Shown here: in pieces, positions 1 through 6,792 of the stretch | Layout of the letters: every line of letters begins with the position of its first letter | How positions within the stretch are numbered: position 1 is the first letter of the stretch | Origin: JAWPNA01 sp045402695 | Lineage (GTDB): Bacteria > Acidobacteriota > Polarisedimenticolia > JACPZX01 > DASXTC01 | NCBI GenBank assembly: GCA_045402695.1 | Contig: JAWPNA010000092.1 | Span: 1 to 16,728, forward strand | DNA length: 16,728 nucleotides | Direction of reading: 5' to 3' | Made by a program: the position numbers and the translations under genes | Notes under the pieces: model-generated | The model's database searches: none | Seen by the model: the letters and a program-made list of their open reading frames with translations, nothing else | What the model was told of the DNA's origin: nothing

Positions 1-57
1 CGCCCGGTACCGCACCAGGATCCCTCTCAGATACTCTCGTCTGGCTTCGATGGTCAC
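1..57 (-). CDS. Integrase-core (DDE) transposase, N-terminal fragment
   Basis: Only the first 19 codons are present: a GTG start at 57 giving MTIEARREYLRGILVRYRA, then the window edge. This matches the N-termini I know from integrase-core transposases of the IS481/ISNCY/IS21-like kind, which typically begin M-T-x-E-A-R-x-E-Y-L/F-R-x-I with a following R-Y. The product would cut and join the ends of its own element. A purine-rich ribosome binding site (minus strand AAGAGGGGGG, 65-74) sits 7 nt before the GTG, which supports the start. It lies partly inside a hairpin (61-84), a known way for IS elements to limit transposase translation from outside transcripts. Family assignment rests on a very short stretch; a longer read to the left would settle it. 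Confidence 0.55.
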   Translation of the reverse strand, partial: MTIEARREYLRGILVRYRA

Positions 58-60
58 GAC

Positions 61-84
61 GTAACCCCCCTCTTGGTGGGTTAC
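61..84 (-). promoter_or_regulatory. Inverted repeat over the transposase ribosome binding site
   Basis: GTAACCC (61-67) and GGGTTAC (78-84) form a perfect 7-bp stem with a 10-nt loop. On the minus strand this holds most of the purine-rich ribosome binding site (65-74) of the transposase gene. It may restrain translation of read-through transcripts. The GGTTAC half is shared with the direct repeat at 79, so it could equally be a protein binding site. Confidence 0.4.
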
Positions 85-136
85 ATCCTAAATGGCGCGA
101 CGTATCGCCCCCCGGTTACATTTTAGATGGCTTGAC
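79..136. repeat. Two imperfect 23-bp direct repeats (IS end repeats)
   Basis: The copies are at 79-101 and 114-136, 35 bp apart start to start. They share GGTTACAT, then two or three variable bases, then ATGGC and GAC; 18 of 23 positions match. They face the transposase start and probably serve as transposase binding sites at the element end. Confidence 0.6.
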
Positions 137-182
137 ACGGCCTGTTGCTTCGAAGCGTGGCGAGTGGTATAAGGGCGGCCGT

Positions 183-2033
183 ATGAAATCCTCCGCCATA
201 CTGTCGGTCGTCACGGTGATCGTCTTGCTGGCCGCCGCACTTGCGCTGGCGTTCCTGCTCCGGGGCGCGGCCCTCAGGGATCCCGACGAGGCGCTGCCGC
301 GCGACACACAGCTCGTGCTGCGGGCCCCCGGTGTGCCAAAGCTGGCACGCGACCTCGCCCGCGCGGGGCTCGGGATGGACGCGGGCGGTTCGGGATGGGG
401 CCTCCTTGCGGACCTGGTCGAGCGGATGCTCCAGCGACGGCGCGTGTCGTTGAGGCTTGGACCGGCCGACCTCGAGCGGGTGCTGAGATCGGAAGCGGTC
501 GTTGCGCTGGCCCCAACTGGAGAGGCGGATCGATCCGATCTCGCGCTCATCGTGAAGGCCGGCCTCGCGAGCGAGCGGGTCGTCGAGGCGCTGAGGAGCT
601 TGCTCGATACCGCCGGCGATCCCGCAGTCTGGAGCGACCGTGAACACCGGGGCCGCACATTCTCGGCCCAGCGCGTGGCCGGCGGCGCGGGATCGATCTG
701 TGTGGCCGGGTTGAAGGGAGTCGCGCTTCTGACCACGTCGGGGGCACTCATGCGGCGGATCATCGACACTCTCGACGGCAGGATTGAGCCGTTGCGATCC
801 GATCCTGCATACCGAGCCGTGAGGCAGCGCCTGGACCAGCGGGCCGACCTGCTGATCTACGCTTCGGGGGGCTGGCTCAGACCCACGATTGACTTGGTCG
901 TTCGCGACGGCGAAGAACGCGGGCCGTTCACGAAGGTCCAGGGCCTTCTCGGGCTGGACTCGGTGCGCGGGGCAGGACTCGCGGTTCACATGCGCCGCGG
1001 TCTGTTTGAAGAGCGCCTCTTCATCGCCATGGCCCCAGGGGGGCGCGGCCTCCTCGGTGAGGTCTTCGCGGCCGAGCCGCGTGCCGCCCGCGCTCCCCGC
1101 GTCCTTTCTCCCGTCTCGCCTTACTACGCCGCGTTCACCGTGGCACGCCTGGACACCGTCTACAACAAGCTGCCAGACATTCTCGCCGGGCCCGAGCCGG
1201 AGGCGCGCAAGGCGATCCGGGACCGGCTGTCCGGCATGGAGGCGTTCCTCGGCCTCGACCTGAAGCGGGATCTGTTCGCCGCTCTGGGCAGCGAGATCAC
1301 GGTCAGCTTCGGCGCCCCGTCACCTTACCCTCGCACGGCCAGGGGCCTCGCCCTGCGCGACACGCCAATGGCAATCACGATCTCCTTGAAAGGCCCGGCG
1401 GCGATCTCGAAGATTCTGACGCGGATCGACGGCTTGGCCCGCGCCGCCGCCGCCTACCACGCCTTAACGCTGGGCGGACAGGCCATGACCGTCTACGCGT
1501 TCGACGCGCTCGCGCCGCTGGCGCCCGCCTACCGGCTGCGCGGAGACGAGCTCGTCGCGGCGACATCGCCCGAGATGCTCCTCTCCGCACTGAGCGCCGC
1601 CTCTCGCCGCGCGCCCGCCTTAGTCCAGCGTGACTTGGGCCGGCTCCTGAACATGCTTCCTGTCAAGGCCCATCTCGTCTTCTGCGGCGATACCGGACGA
1701 CTCATCGATCTCCTGCCCACCGGCATCGAGGCCGGCGGACCCGTCGCGCCGGCGCTGCCGGAGACTCTACCTCAGAGGCTCAAGGTCCTCGCGGCCCAAG
1801 GGCCGCTTCTTCCAACCGCCGCGGCAGTCCGGATGGGCAAGGCAGGCCTGCTGGTGGAATGGATTGCGCCGGTGAGTCCGAGCCTCCTCGGTTACCTGAT
1901 CATGGATGGACTGCTCAGGGAAGGTATCCCGGATACCGAGCCCCCCCGGAAACCCTCCGGGCGGGAGCTGGGGCCAGACGCACGCCGGCGTGAGCGGGTG
2001 CCGGAGACGGAAACCCGCGACACGTTGGTCTGA
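183..2033 (+). CDS. Membrane-anchored DUF3352-like protein
   Basis: A 616-residue protein with one N-terminal hydrophobic segment (about residues 5-27) acting as a signal anchor, then a large extracytoplasmic region. The body alternates strands and helices in the style of DUF3352 proteins: an opening LPRDTQLVLRAPGVPKL, and a later FLGLDLKRDLFAALGSEITV near residues 355-375, the 'GlDlkrDlf..lG.e' signature of that group. The last 30 residues are charged and probably disordered. Function is unknown; no catalytic motif is visible. The ATG at 183 was chosen because the hydrophobic segment follows at once and AAGGG (171-175) lies 7 nt upstream; an in-frame TTG at 132 would add 17 residues and overlap the IS end. 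It stands alone and converges on the lytic transglycosylase gene. No convincing promoter is visible; the IS end lies 45 bp upstream. Confidence 0.8.
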   Translation: MKSSAILSVVTVIVLLAAALALAFLLRGAALRDPDEALPRDTQLVLRAPGVPKLARDLARAGLGMDAGGSGWGLLADLVERMLQRRRVSLRLGPADLERVLRSEAVVALAPTGEADRSDLALIVKAGLASERVVEALRSLLDTAGDPAVWSDREHRGRTFSAQRVAGGAGSICVAGLKGVALLTTSGALMRRIIDTLDGRIEPLRSDPAYRAVRQRLDQRADLLIYASGGWLRPTIDLVVRDGEERGPFTKVQGLLGLDSVRGAGLAVHMRRGLFEERLFIAMAPGGRGLLGEVFAAEPRAARAPRVLSPVSPYYAAFTVARLDTVYNKLPDILAGPEPEARKAIRDRLSGMEAFLGLDLKRDLFAALGSEITVSFGAPSPYPRTARGLALRDTPMAITISLKGPAAISKILTRIDGLARAAAAYHALTLGGQAMTVYAFDALAPLAPAYRLRGDELVAATSPEMLLSALSAASRRAPALVQRDLGRLLNMLPVKAHLVFCGDTGRLIDLLPTGIEAGGPVAPALPETLPQRLKVLAAQGPLLPTAAAVRMGKAGLLVEWIAPVSPSLLGYLIMDGLLREGIPDTEPPRKPSGRELGPDARRRERVPETETRDTLV

Positions 2034-2063
2034 TCCGAGGAGACGGCAGGGGAAGAGCGGGCT

Positions 2064-2825
2064 TCAGTGTCCAGCCGGCGAGGCGTAGTGTTGGAGGACC
2101 CGGTGGACGTACTTCTGGGTTTCCTTGTACGGAGGGACACCTTTCCAGCGGGAGACGCGCCCCGTGCCCGCGTTGTATGCGGCAAGCGCGTTCGTGTAGC
2201 TGTCCAGATGAAGATCGAGGAGTTGCCTGAGGTACCTCGCGCCCGCGTCGATATTCTGCGCGGGGTCGAAGGGATCGGAAACCGCCAAGTCCTTCGCCGT
2301 AGCGGGCATCAGCTGCATCAAGCCCTGCGCTCCTTTGGGAGAGATGGCGCCGGTCTTGTGGCCGGATTCCACGGCGACGACAGCGGACAGCAGATCCACC
2401 TCGAGGTCATAGCGTCTCGCCGCCTCGCGGATGAGCCTGTCAATCATTTCGGCCTCGGACTCGGAAGCAGGCCCCAAGGGGGAGTTCCGCTCCGATCCCG
2501 GCTGAGCGCCCGGCTGCGTTTCCTGCTGAACGGCGACGCTTTCCGGGATCGACGGCGCCGGCTGTGCCGTCCTGGATGCCTGCAGGGACCCAAGGTTCTC
2601 CACGCGGGCTACTTGAGATACAGGCACGGCGATGACTCCTCCAGGGAGCGTCAGGACCGCGTCGGAAGCCTCGACATGATATGCGGCGACGTCCATCGTC
2701 CTTCCGTCGAGGAAATGCACCCTCCGGAGTGCTCCGCCCGTCTCCGCCACCACGCGACTCGCGCCAATGGCGGCGATGGCGACTCCGACACACACCAGCG
2801 ATTTGTTCACTCGAAGCACCCTCAT
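2064..2825 (-). CDS. Secreted lytic transglycosylase (SLT domain, GH23-type)
   Basis: Predicted to cleave the MurNAc-GlcNAc bond of peptidoglycan in the periplasm, forming 1,6-anhydro ends. The 253-residue product has a signal peptide (about 1-27, ending RVVA before ETGG), then a small beta-rich segment (about 36-78: FLDGRTMDV, LTLPGGVIAVPVSQVARVE), a Pro/Gln/Ser linker (about 82-122), and the SLT domain (about 125-247). The SLT motifs are clear: catalytic Glu153 in AVVAVESGH, SPKGAQGLMQLMP (162-174), NIDAGARYL (191-199) and ALAAYNAG (213-220). The beta segment may bind the wall or another protein; that is a guess. An in-frame TTG at 2843 would add six residues; the ATG at 2825 gives a more normal signal peptide. 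It follows mutL on the same strand but has its own strong promoter at 2888-2916. Confidence 0.9.
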   Translation of the reverse strand: MRVLRVNKSLVCVGVAIAAIGASRVVAETGGALRRVHFLDGRTMDVAAYHVEASDAVLTLPGGVIAVPVSQVARVENLGSLQASRTAQPAPSIPESVAVQQETQPGAQPGSERNSPLGPASESEAEMIDRLIREAARRYDLEVDLLSAVVAVESGHKTGAISPKGAQGLMQLMPATAKDLAVSDPFDPAQNIDAGARYLRQLLDLHLDSYTNALAAYNAGTGRVSRWKGVPPYKETQKYVHRVLQHYASPAGH

Positions 2826-2887
2826 GCGTTGAGCCGCTTTCAAGCCCGTCCACGCGTGAAGAGGCGCGGGCGCGGGGAGGACGCCTG

Positions 2888-2916
2888 ATTGTACGACGAC
2901 CCGCCCTGAGGGTCAA
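2888..2916 (-). promoter_or_regulatory. Sigma-70 promoter of the lytic transglycosylase gene
   Basis: On the minus strand, TTGACC (2911-2916) and TACAAT (2888-2893) are separated by exactly 17 bp, each 5 of 6 to consensus. The predicted start near 2881 leaves a leader of about 55 nt before the ATG at 2825. It lies ten bases after the mutL stop, so the transglycosylase need not depend on mutL transcription. Confidence 0.7.
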
Positions 2917-2925
2917 GGATTCATC

Positions 2926-4698
2926 TCACCGGCGTTCGAATCCCCTTTCGATGGCCTCATGGGAGTACCGCAGTACGGCCGGCCGGCCGTGCGGGCACTT
3001 TAACGGGCTCGCGGTGCGGAAGAGCTCCTTGATCAGGTAGTTCATTTTTTCGCCGGTAAGCGGAGTGTGCACCTTGATGGCGGCGTGACAGGCCATGGTT
3101 GCGAGCAGCTTCTCCCGGCGAAGCACACCGGCGGCATCGGCCAGGGGAGAATCCTCCGCCATCAGATCGAGGAGGTCCGTGAGCAGTCCAGGGAGATCGA
3201 CCGTTCCCAGTGACGACGGCGTTTCACGCACCAGCAGGGTGTCCTGGCCGAACGGCTCCGCAAGGAACCCGAGCGCCGCGAGGTGCTGCGCGGTCTCGTC
3301 CAACCTGAGCCCGAGGCTGCGTGGCACCGCCGCGGCAACGGGGAACATCAGCGCTTGCCGCGCCTCGCTCTGGCCCGATTCGAGAAGCCGCTCGTACAGA
3401 ATCCTCTCGTGCGCCGCGTGCTGATCGATCAAAAGGAGCCCCTCTTCATCGGCCGCCACGATGTAGCTCTCGCGGTAGTGCGCGAGCGCCACGGCTCCGC
3501 CGACGAGAGCGCCGCCTCGCTCCCGGGAGAGTCGCTCGGAGAGCCCGCCGCCTCGCTCCGCCATCCGCGCCTGCCCGCCGTCCGCGGATTCCAGATATCG
3601 ACGCGCCGCCTCATGCACCGCATGAGACGCTCGTGTCGAACTCGCCTCTGCGACGATTGCAGTCGCATCCTCTTGACCACGGGTGGCCGCCGTCTGCCCG
3701 AGCGGCGTGATCGGCAGCCCACCTCTCAGCGCGTTCTCGACGGCCTGCCGTACCAGGTCGTGCACCGCGTGAGAGTCGCGGAAGCGGACCTCGGCCTTGG
3801 CTGGATGGACGTTGACGTCCACCGCATCGAGCGGGCACGAAAGAAAGAGGAAGATCGCCGCGTGCCGCCCCTTGGGAATCAGGCTCTCGCATGCGGACGC
3901 CACGGCATGCGAGATCAGCTTGTCGCGCACGAGGCGTCCGTTGACGTACATGTGCTGCATTCTCCGGGAGGCGGCCGATCGAGCCGGTGGCGCGATGAGC
4001 CCGCGCACCCTCATGCCCCCTCGCTCTGACTCGATCGGGATCGCCTCACCCCAGTCCCGCCCGTGAAGCCGTCGCACTCGGCCCGCGAGATCGTCCGCCG
4101 GCGGCGCTTCGAGAAGGTCGCGCCCTTCGTGTGTGAGCTTCACGTTAACACCAGGATTGCTCACCGCGTAGGACGAGACGAGGTCCGAGATGTGCCCCAT
4201 CTCCGTGGGAGGCGACCGGAGGAACTTGGCGCGGGCGGGCGTGTTGAAGAAGAGATCGCGCACCTCGATCGTGGTGCCCTTCGGATGGCCCGCGTCCGCT
4301 ACTTCGCGGATCCGCCCCCCATCCACTTCGACGCGTGTGCCGCTGAGTCCGTCGCGCGACGATTGCAGGACGAGGCGCGAGACGGCCGCGATGGCCGGGA
4401 GCGCTTCGCCCCTGAAGCCGAGTGTTCCGATGCGAGCCAGATCGGCGATCGAGGACAGCTTGCTCGTGGCGTGCCGCTCGAGTGCGAGGAGCGCGTCGTC
4501 CCGGTCGAGCCCCTCCCCGTCGTCCGCAACGCGGATGCGCCGTCGTCCCCCGCCATCGACATCGACGGCGATGCTGCGCGCTCCGGCATCGAGCGCGTTC
4601 TCGAAAAGCTCCTTGACCACCGAGGCGGGGCGTTCGATCACCTCGCCGGCGGCAATCTGGTTGATCATGTGATCGGGCAGGACGTGGACGCGGCTCAT
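2926..4698 (-). CDS. mutL: DNA mismatch repair protein MutL, endonuclease type
   Basis: MutL couples mismatch recognition by MutS to strand incision and removal. The 590-residue protein starts MSRVHVLPDHMINQIAAGEV and carries the GHKL ATPase motifs: Glu30 and Asn34 in KELFENALDAGA, DDGEGLD (59-65), and HATSK...GTLGFRGEALPAI (76-103). A variable linker (about 330-400) leads to the dimerisation/nuclease domain, with DQHAAHERILYE at 425-436, ACHAAIK at 536-542 and CPHGRP at 568-573. Those metal-site motifs mark MutL proteins that nick DNA themselves, as in bacteria without MutH. No mutS is in the window. An in-frame TTG at 4743 is rejected as start because the best promoter lies across it. The gene is divergent from the LamG gene and upstream of the lytic transglycosylase gene. 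Confidence 0.97.
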   Translation of the reverse strand: MSRVHVLPDHMINQIAAGEVIERPASVVKELFENALDAGARSIAVDVDGGGRRRIRVADDGEGLDRDDALLALERHATSKLSSIADLARIGTLGFRGEALPAIAAVSRLVLQSSRDGLSGTRVEVDGGRIREVADAGHPKGTTIEVRDLFFNTPARAKFLRSPPTEMGHISDLVSSYAVSNPGVNVKLTHEGRDLLEAPPADDLAGRVRRLHGRDWGEAIPIESERGGMRVRGLIAPPARSAASRRMQHMYVNGRLVRDKLISHAVASACESLIPKGRHAAIFLFLSCPLDAVDVNVHPAKAEVRFRDSHAVHDLVRQAVENALRGGLPITPLGQTAATRGQEDATAIVAEASSTRASHAVHEAARRYLESADGGQARMAERGGGLSERLSRERGGALVGGAVALAHYRESYIVAADEEGLLLIDQHAAHERILYERLLESGQSEARQALMFPVAAAVPRSLGLRLDETAQHLAALGFLAEPFGQDTLLVRETPSSLGTVDLPGLLTDLLDLMAEDSPLADAAGVLRREKLLATMACHAAIKVHTPLTGEKMNYLIKELFRTASPLKCPHGRPAVLRYSHEAIERGFERR

Positions 4699-4714
4699 GG
4701 ACAGGCTCAACGAT

Positions 4715-4743
4715 ATCGTATCGGAGGCTGATCTCGGCGTCAA
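4715..4743 (-). promoter_or_regulatory. Sigma-70 promoter of mutL
   Basis: Minus-strand TTGACG (4738-4743) and TACGAT (4715-4720) are 17 bp apart, 5 of 6 and 4 of 6 to consensus. Transcription would start near 4708, leaving only about 10 nt before the mutL ATG at 4698. That short leader explains the weak ribosome binding site and argues against the upstream TTG start. Confidence 0.55.
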
Positions 4744-4754
4744 CGAATGCCGTG

Positions 4755-4763
4755 TGCTAGCAT
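4755..4763 (+). promoter_or_regulatory. Possible extended -10 promoter of the LamG gene
   Basis: TGC directly before TAGCAT forms an extended -10 element, but no -35 is visible at the right distance. It would give a start near 4770 and a leader of about 37 nt. It lies just beyond the mutL -35 on the other strand, so the two divergent promoters would be close enough to interfere. Confidence 0.3.
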
Positions 4764-4806
4764 TTCTCGTTCCGGCCGAAACAGCAGATCACTCTGGGAG
4801 ATCATC

Positions 4807-5454
4807 ATGCACCCGCAGTCGACCGCCTGGGTGGTTTTCGGGATGCTGGCCTTGGTCCCGGCCGCCGCCGAACCTGTGCTCATCTCACGCTGGAGCTTCG
4901 ACGGGGCGGCCCCCGGCGAGAACTCGGTGGGCGGCGCCCCCTCCGGCCAGGTCGAACGTGCCCCGCAGGTGGAGGGGCACGACGGCAAGGCGCTGGCATT
5001 CGAAGACTGGTCGCTTAAGAACTACCTGAAACCTGATCCGAAGCTGGCCACCCGCGTGATGGTCATTCATGATCCGCGGCTCAATCCGCCGTTCCCGTTG
5101 AAGGTCAAGGCGTGGATCTACCCCACAGCGGATCCCATCTACTATGGAGGGATCGTCGAGAAAGGGCGCGGGTTCGGGGCCTCCTATCGTCTGCTGCTGC
5201 TACGAGGCCTGAAAGTGGAGGCGAGCCTGGGAGGAAAGCACATCACGGTCCGGAGCCAGTCCCCCATCAGTCTGAACGCCTGGCACGAGCTCGCGCTGAT
5301 GGCGGACGGCCGAGCGCTGTCGTTGATCGTGGACGGCAAGGAAGCCGGGCGCACGGCGGCCGAATCGGCCGAGAAGCTCTCCAGCACGGACCCGCTCGTG
5401 ATCGGGGACAGATTCACAGGGCGGATCGACGAGGTGACGATCTCGCGGGAATGA
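4807..5454 (+). CDS. Secreted single-domain LamG / concanavalin A-like protein
   Basis: A 215-residue protein with a signal peptide (residues 1-21, ending PAAA before EPV) followed by one jelly-roll domain. Visible LamG-type marks are SRWSFDG near the mature N-terminus, KVKAWIYP in the first third, WHELALMADGRALSLIVDGKEAGR in the second half, and the closing GRIDEVTISRE. Such domains usually bind glycans or act as adhesive modules on larger proteins; here the domain stands alone, so the partner is unknown. No glycosidase catalytic motif is seen. The ATG at 4807 is preferred over an in-frame ATG at 4747 because GGGAG (4796-4800) precedes it by 6 nt and the hydrophobic core then sits correctly. 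It is divergent from mutL and converges on the sigma factor gene. Confidence 0.8.
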   Translation: MHPQSTAWVVFGMLALVPAAAEPVLISRWSFDGAAPGENSVGGAPSGQVERAPQVEGHDGKALAFEDWSLKNYLKPDPKLATRVMVIHDPRLNPPFPLKVKAWIYPTADPIYYGGIVEKGRGFGASYRLLLLRGLKVEASLGGKHITVRSQSPISLNAWHELALMADGRALSLIVDGKEAGRTAAESAEKLSSTDPLVIGDRFTGRIDEVTISRE

Positions 5455-5482
5455 AGGGCTTGCGTCCAGCGGGAATCAGCGA

Positions 5483-6547
5483 TCAGACCGCCCGGCGCGC
5501 TCCGGCGGAGACGGGTCGCGTCACCCCCCGGCGCGCGGCACGGCCCCGCGGCGATCGCGTCCTCGCCACGGCCCGCAGCGGCTTGGCGCGACGCATCGCG
5601 CGTCTCCTCGTGACTGGCGGCTCGGGTTTGGGCAGACCGGTCATCAGTGCGATTCTCTCGATCGCCTCGGTCTGGATCTGCCGCACTCGTTCGCGCGAGA
5701 TGCGCAGTCTGGCCCCGATCGACTCGAGCGTGTGTTCTCGTCCGCCATCCAGACCGTATCGCAGCTTCAGAACGGCCTTGTGCCGTGAAGGAAGGTCTTC
5801 GAGCAGCTCCGAGAGGTACTCCTTGATCTCTCGAAGGTACACCTCGCGGACCGGGTTCACGGCGGCGGCGTCCTCGACTTCGATGGGACCCTCACGGTCC
5901 GGGTCGGAGCGACGATCGAGCGAGATCGGCTGCTGCAGACGGTGAGCGCTCTCCCACTCCTTGTACGTGACGATGCCCGATCTCTCAACGGCCGCTTCGA
6001 CATCCGCTCCCGGGGACTCCACGTGACCCCGGCCCTCGAGCATCCGATCAACCCGCCGCATCTTCTGATGCATGTGCACCGGGATTCGTATCAGATCCTG
6101 TTTGTCGCAGATGGCGCGAGCCAGGGCCTGCCGGATCCACCAGGACGCGTACGTCGAGAATCTTGTGCCCTTCCTCGGGTCGAACTTCTCCGCCGCGCGC
6201 ATCAGCCCGATGTTGCCTTCCTGGATGAGATCCTGGATGGGAAGGCCGGACGACCTGTATCTTTTGGCCCAGTAGACCACGAGGCGCAGGTTCCTCTTGA
6301 TCAAATCCTCGATCGCCTTCGGGTCCCCCTTCGCCGTGCGCCGCGCCAGCTCGCGTTCGGCCTCAGGGGAGAGAAGGCTCCACTGCGAAACCTCGCGAAG
6401 GTAAAGCTCCAGCGACTCGCCACCCGGCTCGGGCTCCTCCTTCCCGGGCTCAAGGGCCTCGAGGGGCTCCGCCAGGCCGAGACCTCCTGCCGCCGTGTGA
6501 TCGATATCATCTGCCGCCATCACATCGTCGTCTCTGGTCACCGTCAT
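5483..6547 (-). CDS. RNA polymerase sigma factor, sigma-70 family (RpoD/RpoS-like), with basic tail
   Basis: A 354-residue sigma factor that directs RNA polymerase to a promoter set. Order: acidic N-terminus (1-43); region 1.2 (about 45-75, SLELYLREVSQW); region 2 (about 80-150, with NLRLVVYWAKRY, DLIQEGNIGLMRAAEKFDPRKG and FSTYASWWIRQA); region 3 (about 155-210); region 4 (about 240-300, with the helix-turn-helix TLESIGARLRISRERVRQIQ). It lacks the long region 1.1 of a primary sigma factor, so group 2 is more likely. Residues 313-354 form an odd tail: 15 Arg and one Lys in 42 residues and no acidic residue. A GAGGAG ribosome binding site is only about two bases from the ATG at 6547; the GTG at codon 3 is better spaced and may be the true start. 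A sigma-54-type promoter lies upstream. Confidence 0.93.
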   Translation of the reverse strand: MTVTRDDDVMAADDIDHTAAGGLGLAEPLEALEPGKEEPEPGGESLELYLREVSQWSLLSPEAERELARRTAKGDPKAIEDLIKRNLRLVVYWAKRYRSSGLPIQDLIQEGNIGLMRAAEKFDPRKGTRFSTYASWWIRQALARAICDKQDLIRIPVHMHQKMRRVDRMLEGRGHVESPGADVEAAVERSGIVTYKEWESAHRLQQPISLDRRSDPDREGPIEVEDAAAVNPVREVYLREIKEYLSELLEDLPSRHKAVLKLRYGLDGGREHTLESIGARLRISRERVRQIQTEAIERIALMTGLPKPEPPVTRRRAMRRAKPLRAVARTRSPRGRAARRGVTRPVSAGARRAV

Positions 6548-6591
6548 CTCTCCTCAAAGTGCCGGAACCAATCCCTGCTACGACGAGAGAA

Positions 6592-6607
6592 AGCAAGGGA
6601 GGTGCCA
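6592..6607 (-). promoter_or_regulatory. Sigma-54 (RpoN) -24/-12 promoter upstream of the sigma factor gene
   Basis: The minus strand reads CTGGCAC, five bases, then TTGCT: TGGCAC at 6602-6607 and TTGCT at 6592-6596. The GG and GC pairs are exactly 10 bp apart, as sigma-54 requires, and only the G after TGGCAC differs from the consensus core. Transcription would begin near 6581, about 34 nt before the ATG at 6547. Upstream, GCCCC/GGGGC inverted repeats (6637-6650, plus a half at 6613-6617) could be sites for an activator; that is inference. Confidence 0.6.
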
Positions 6608-6636
6608 GAGACGGGGCGCACGCTCGGTGGGTCTCG

Positions 6637-6650
6637 GCCCCTGGTGGGGC
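6637..6650. promoter_or_regulatory. GCCCC-N4-GGGGC palindrome, possible activator site
   Basis: A perfect 5-4-5 inverted repeat lies about 30-43 bp upstream of the -24 element of the sigma-54-type promoter, with a further GGGGC half at 6613-6617. Sigma-54 promoters need an upstream-bound activator, so this is a candidate site. GC-rich DNA makes short palindromes common, so confidence is low. Confidence 0.25.
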
Positions 6651-6792
6651 AATGGAGAAAAACCACGTAACTCATTGAACGACAATCAGTTGCGGTCACA
6701 TCCGAGAGCGCGGCTCAGATGATACCGGGGGGCTGGATTACGTGGAGGATAGGCTGGGGATGTCACATAGGCCGGACAGCCTGTCACCTCGA

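Larger units (their letters stand above)
1..137. mobile_element. Terminal part of an insertion sequence running off the left edge
   Basis: Three things point to an IS end. A minus-strand reading frame begins at 57 and continues off the left edge with a transposase-like N-terminus. Two copies of a 23-bp motif (minus strand, ending in ATGTAACC) lie at 114-136 and 79-101. A GTAACCC/GGGTTAC inverted repeat lies at 61-84. Repeated motifs between the terminus and the transposase gene are typical of IS21-like and related integrase-core elements. The outermost repeat begins with TGTCAA on the minus strand at 137, a plausible outer tip, so 137 is the inferred boundary. The other end is outside the window, so no target duplication can be checked. 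The family is inferred. Confidence 0.5.

Noticed and set aside
131..149. Sigma-54-like TGACACG ... TTGCT upstream of the DUF3352-like gene
   Set aside because: The conserved GG and GC positions are 11 bp apart instead of 10 and the second G is an A. It also lies in the IS terminus.
132..173. TTGACA with TATAAG as a promoter for the DUF3352-like gene
   Set aside because: The two boxes are 30 bp apart; nothing resembling a -10 lies at 16-18 bp.
2934..2944. GTTCGAATCCC, like a tRNA T-arm
   Set aside because: It lies inside the mutL coding region (final residues) and no acceptor or anticodon stem surrounds it.
4699..4743. mutL starting at the TTG at 4743
   Set aside because: The mutL promoter covers this codon, and family N-termini begin close to the Met at 4698.
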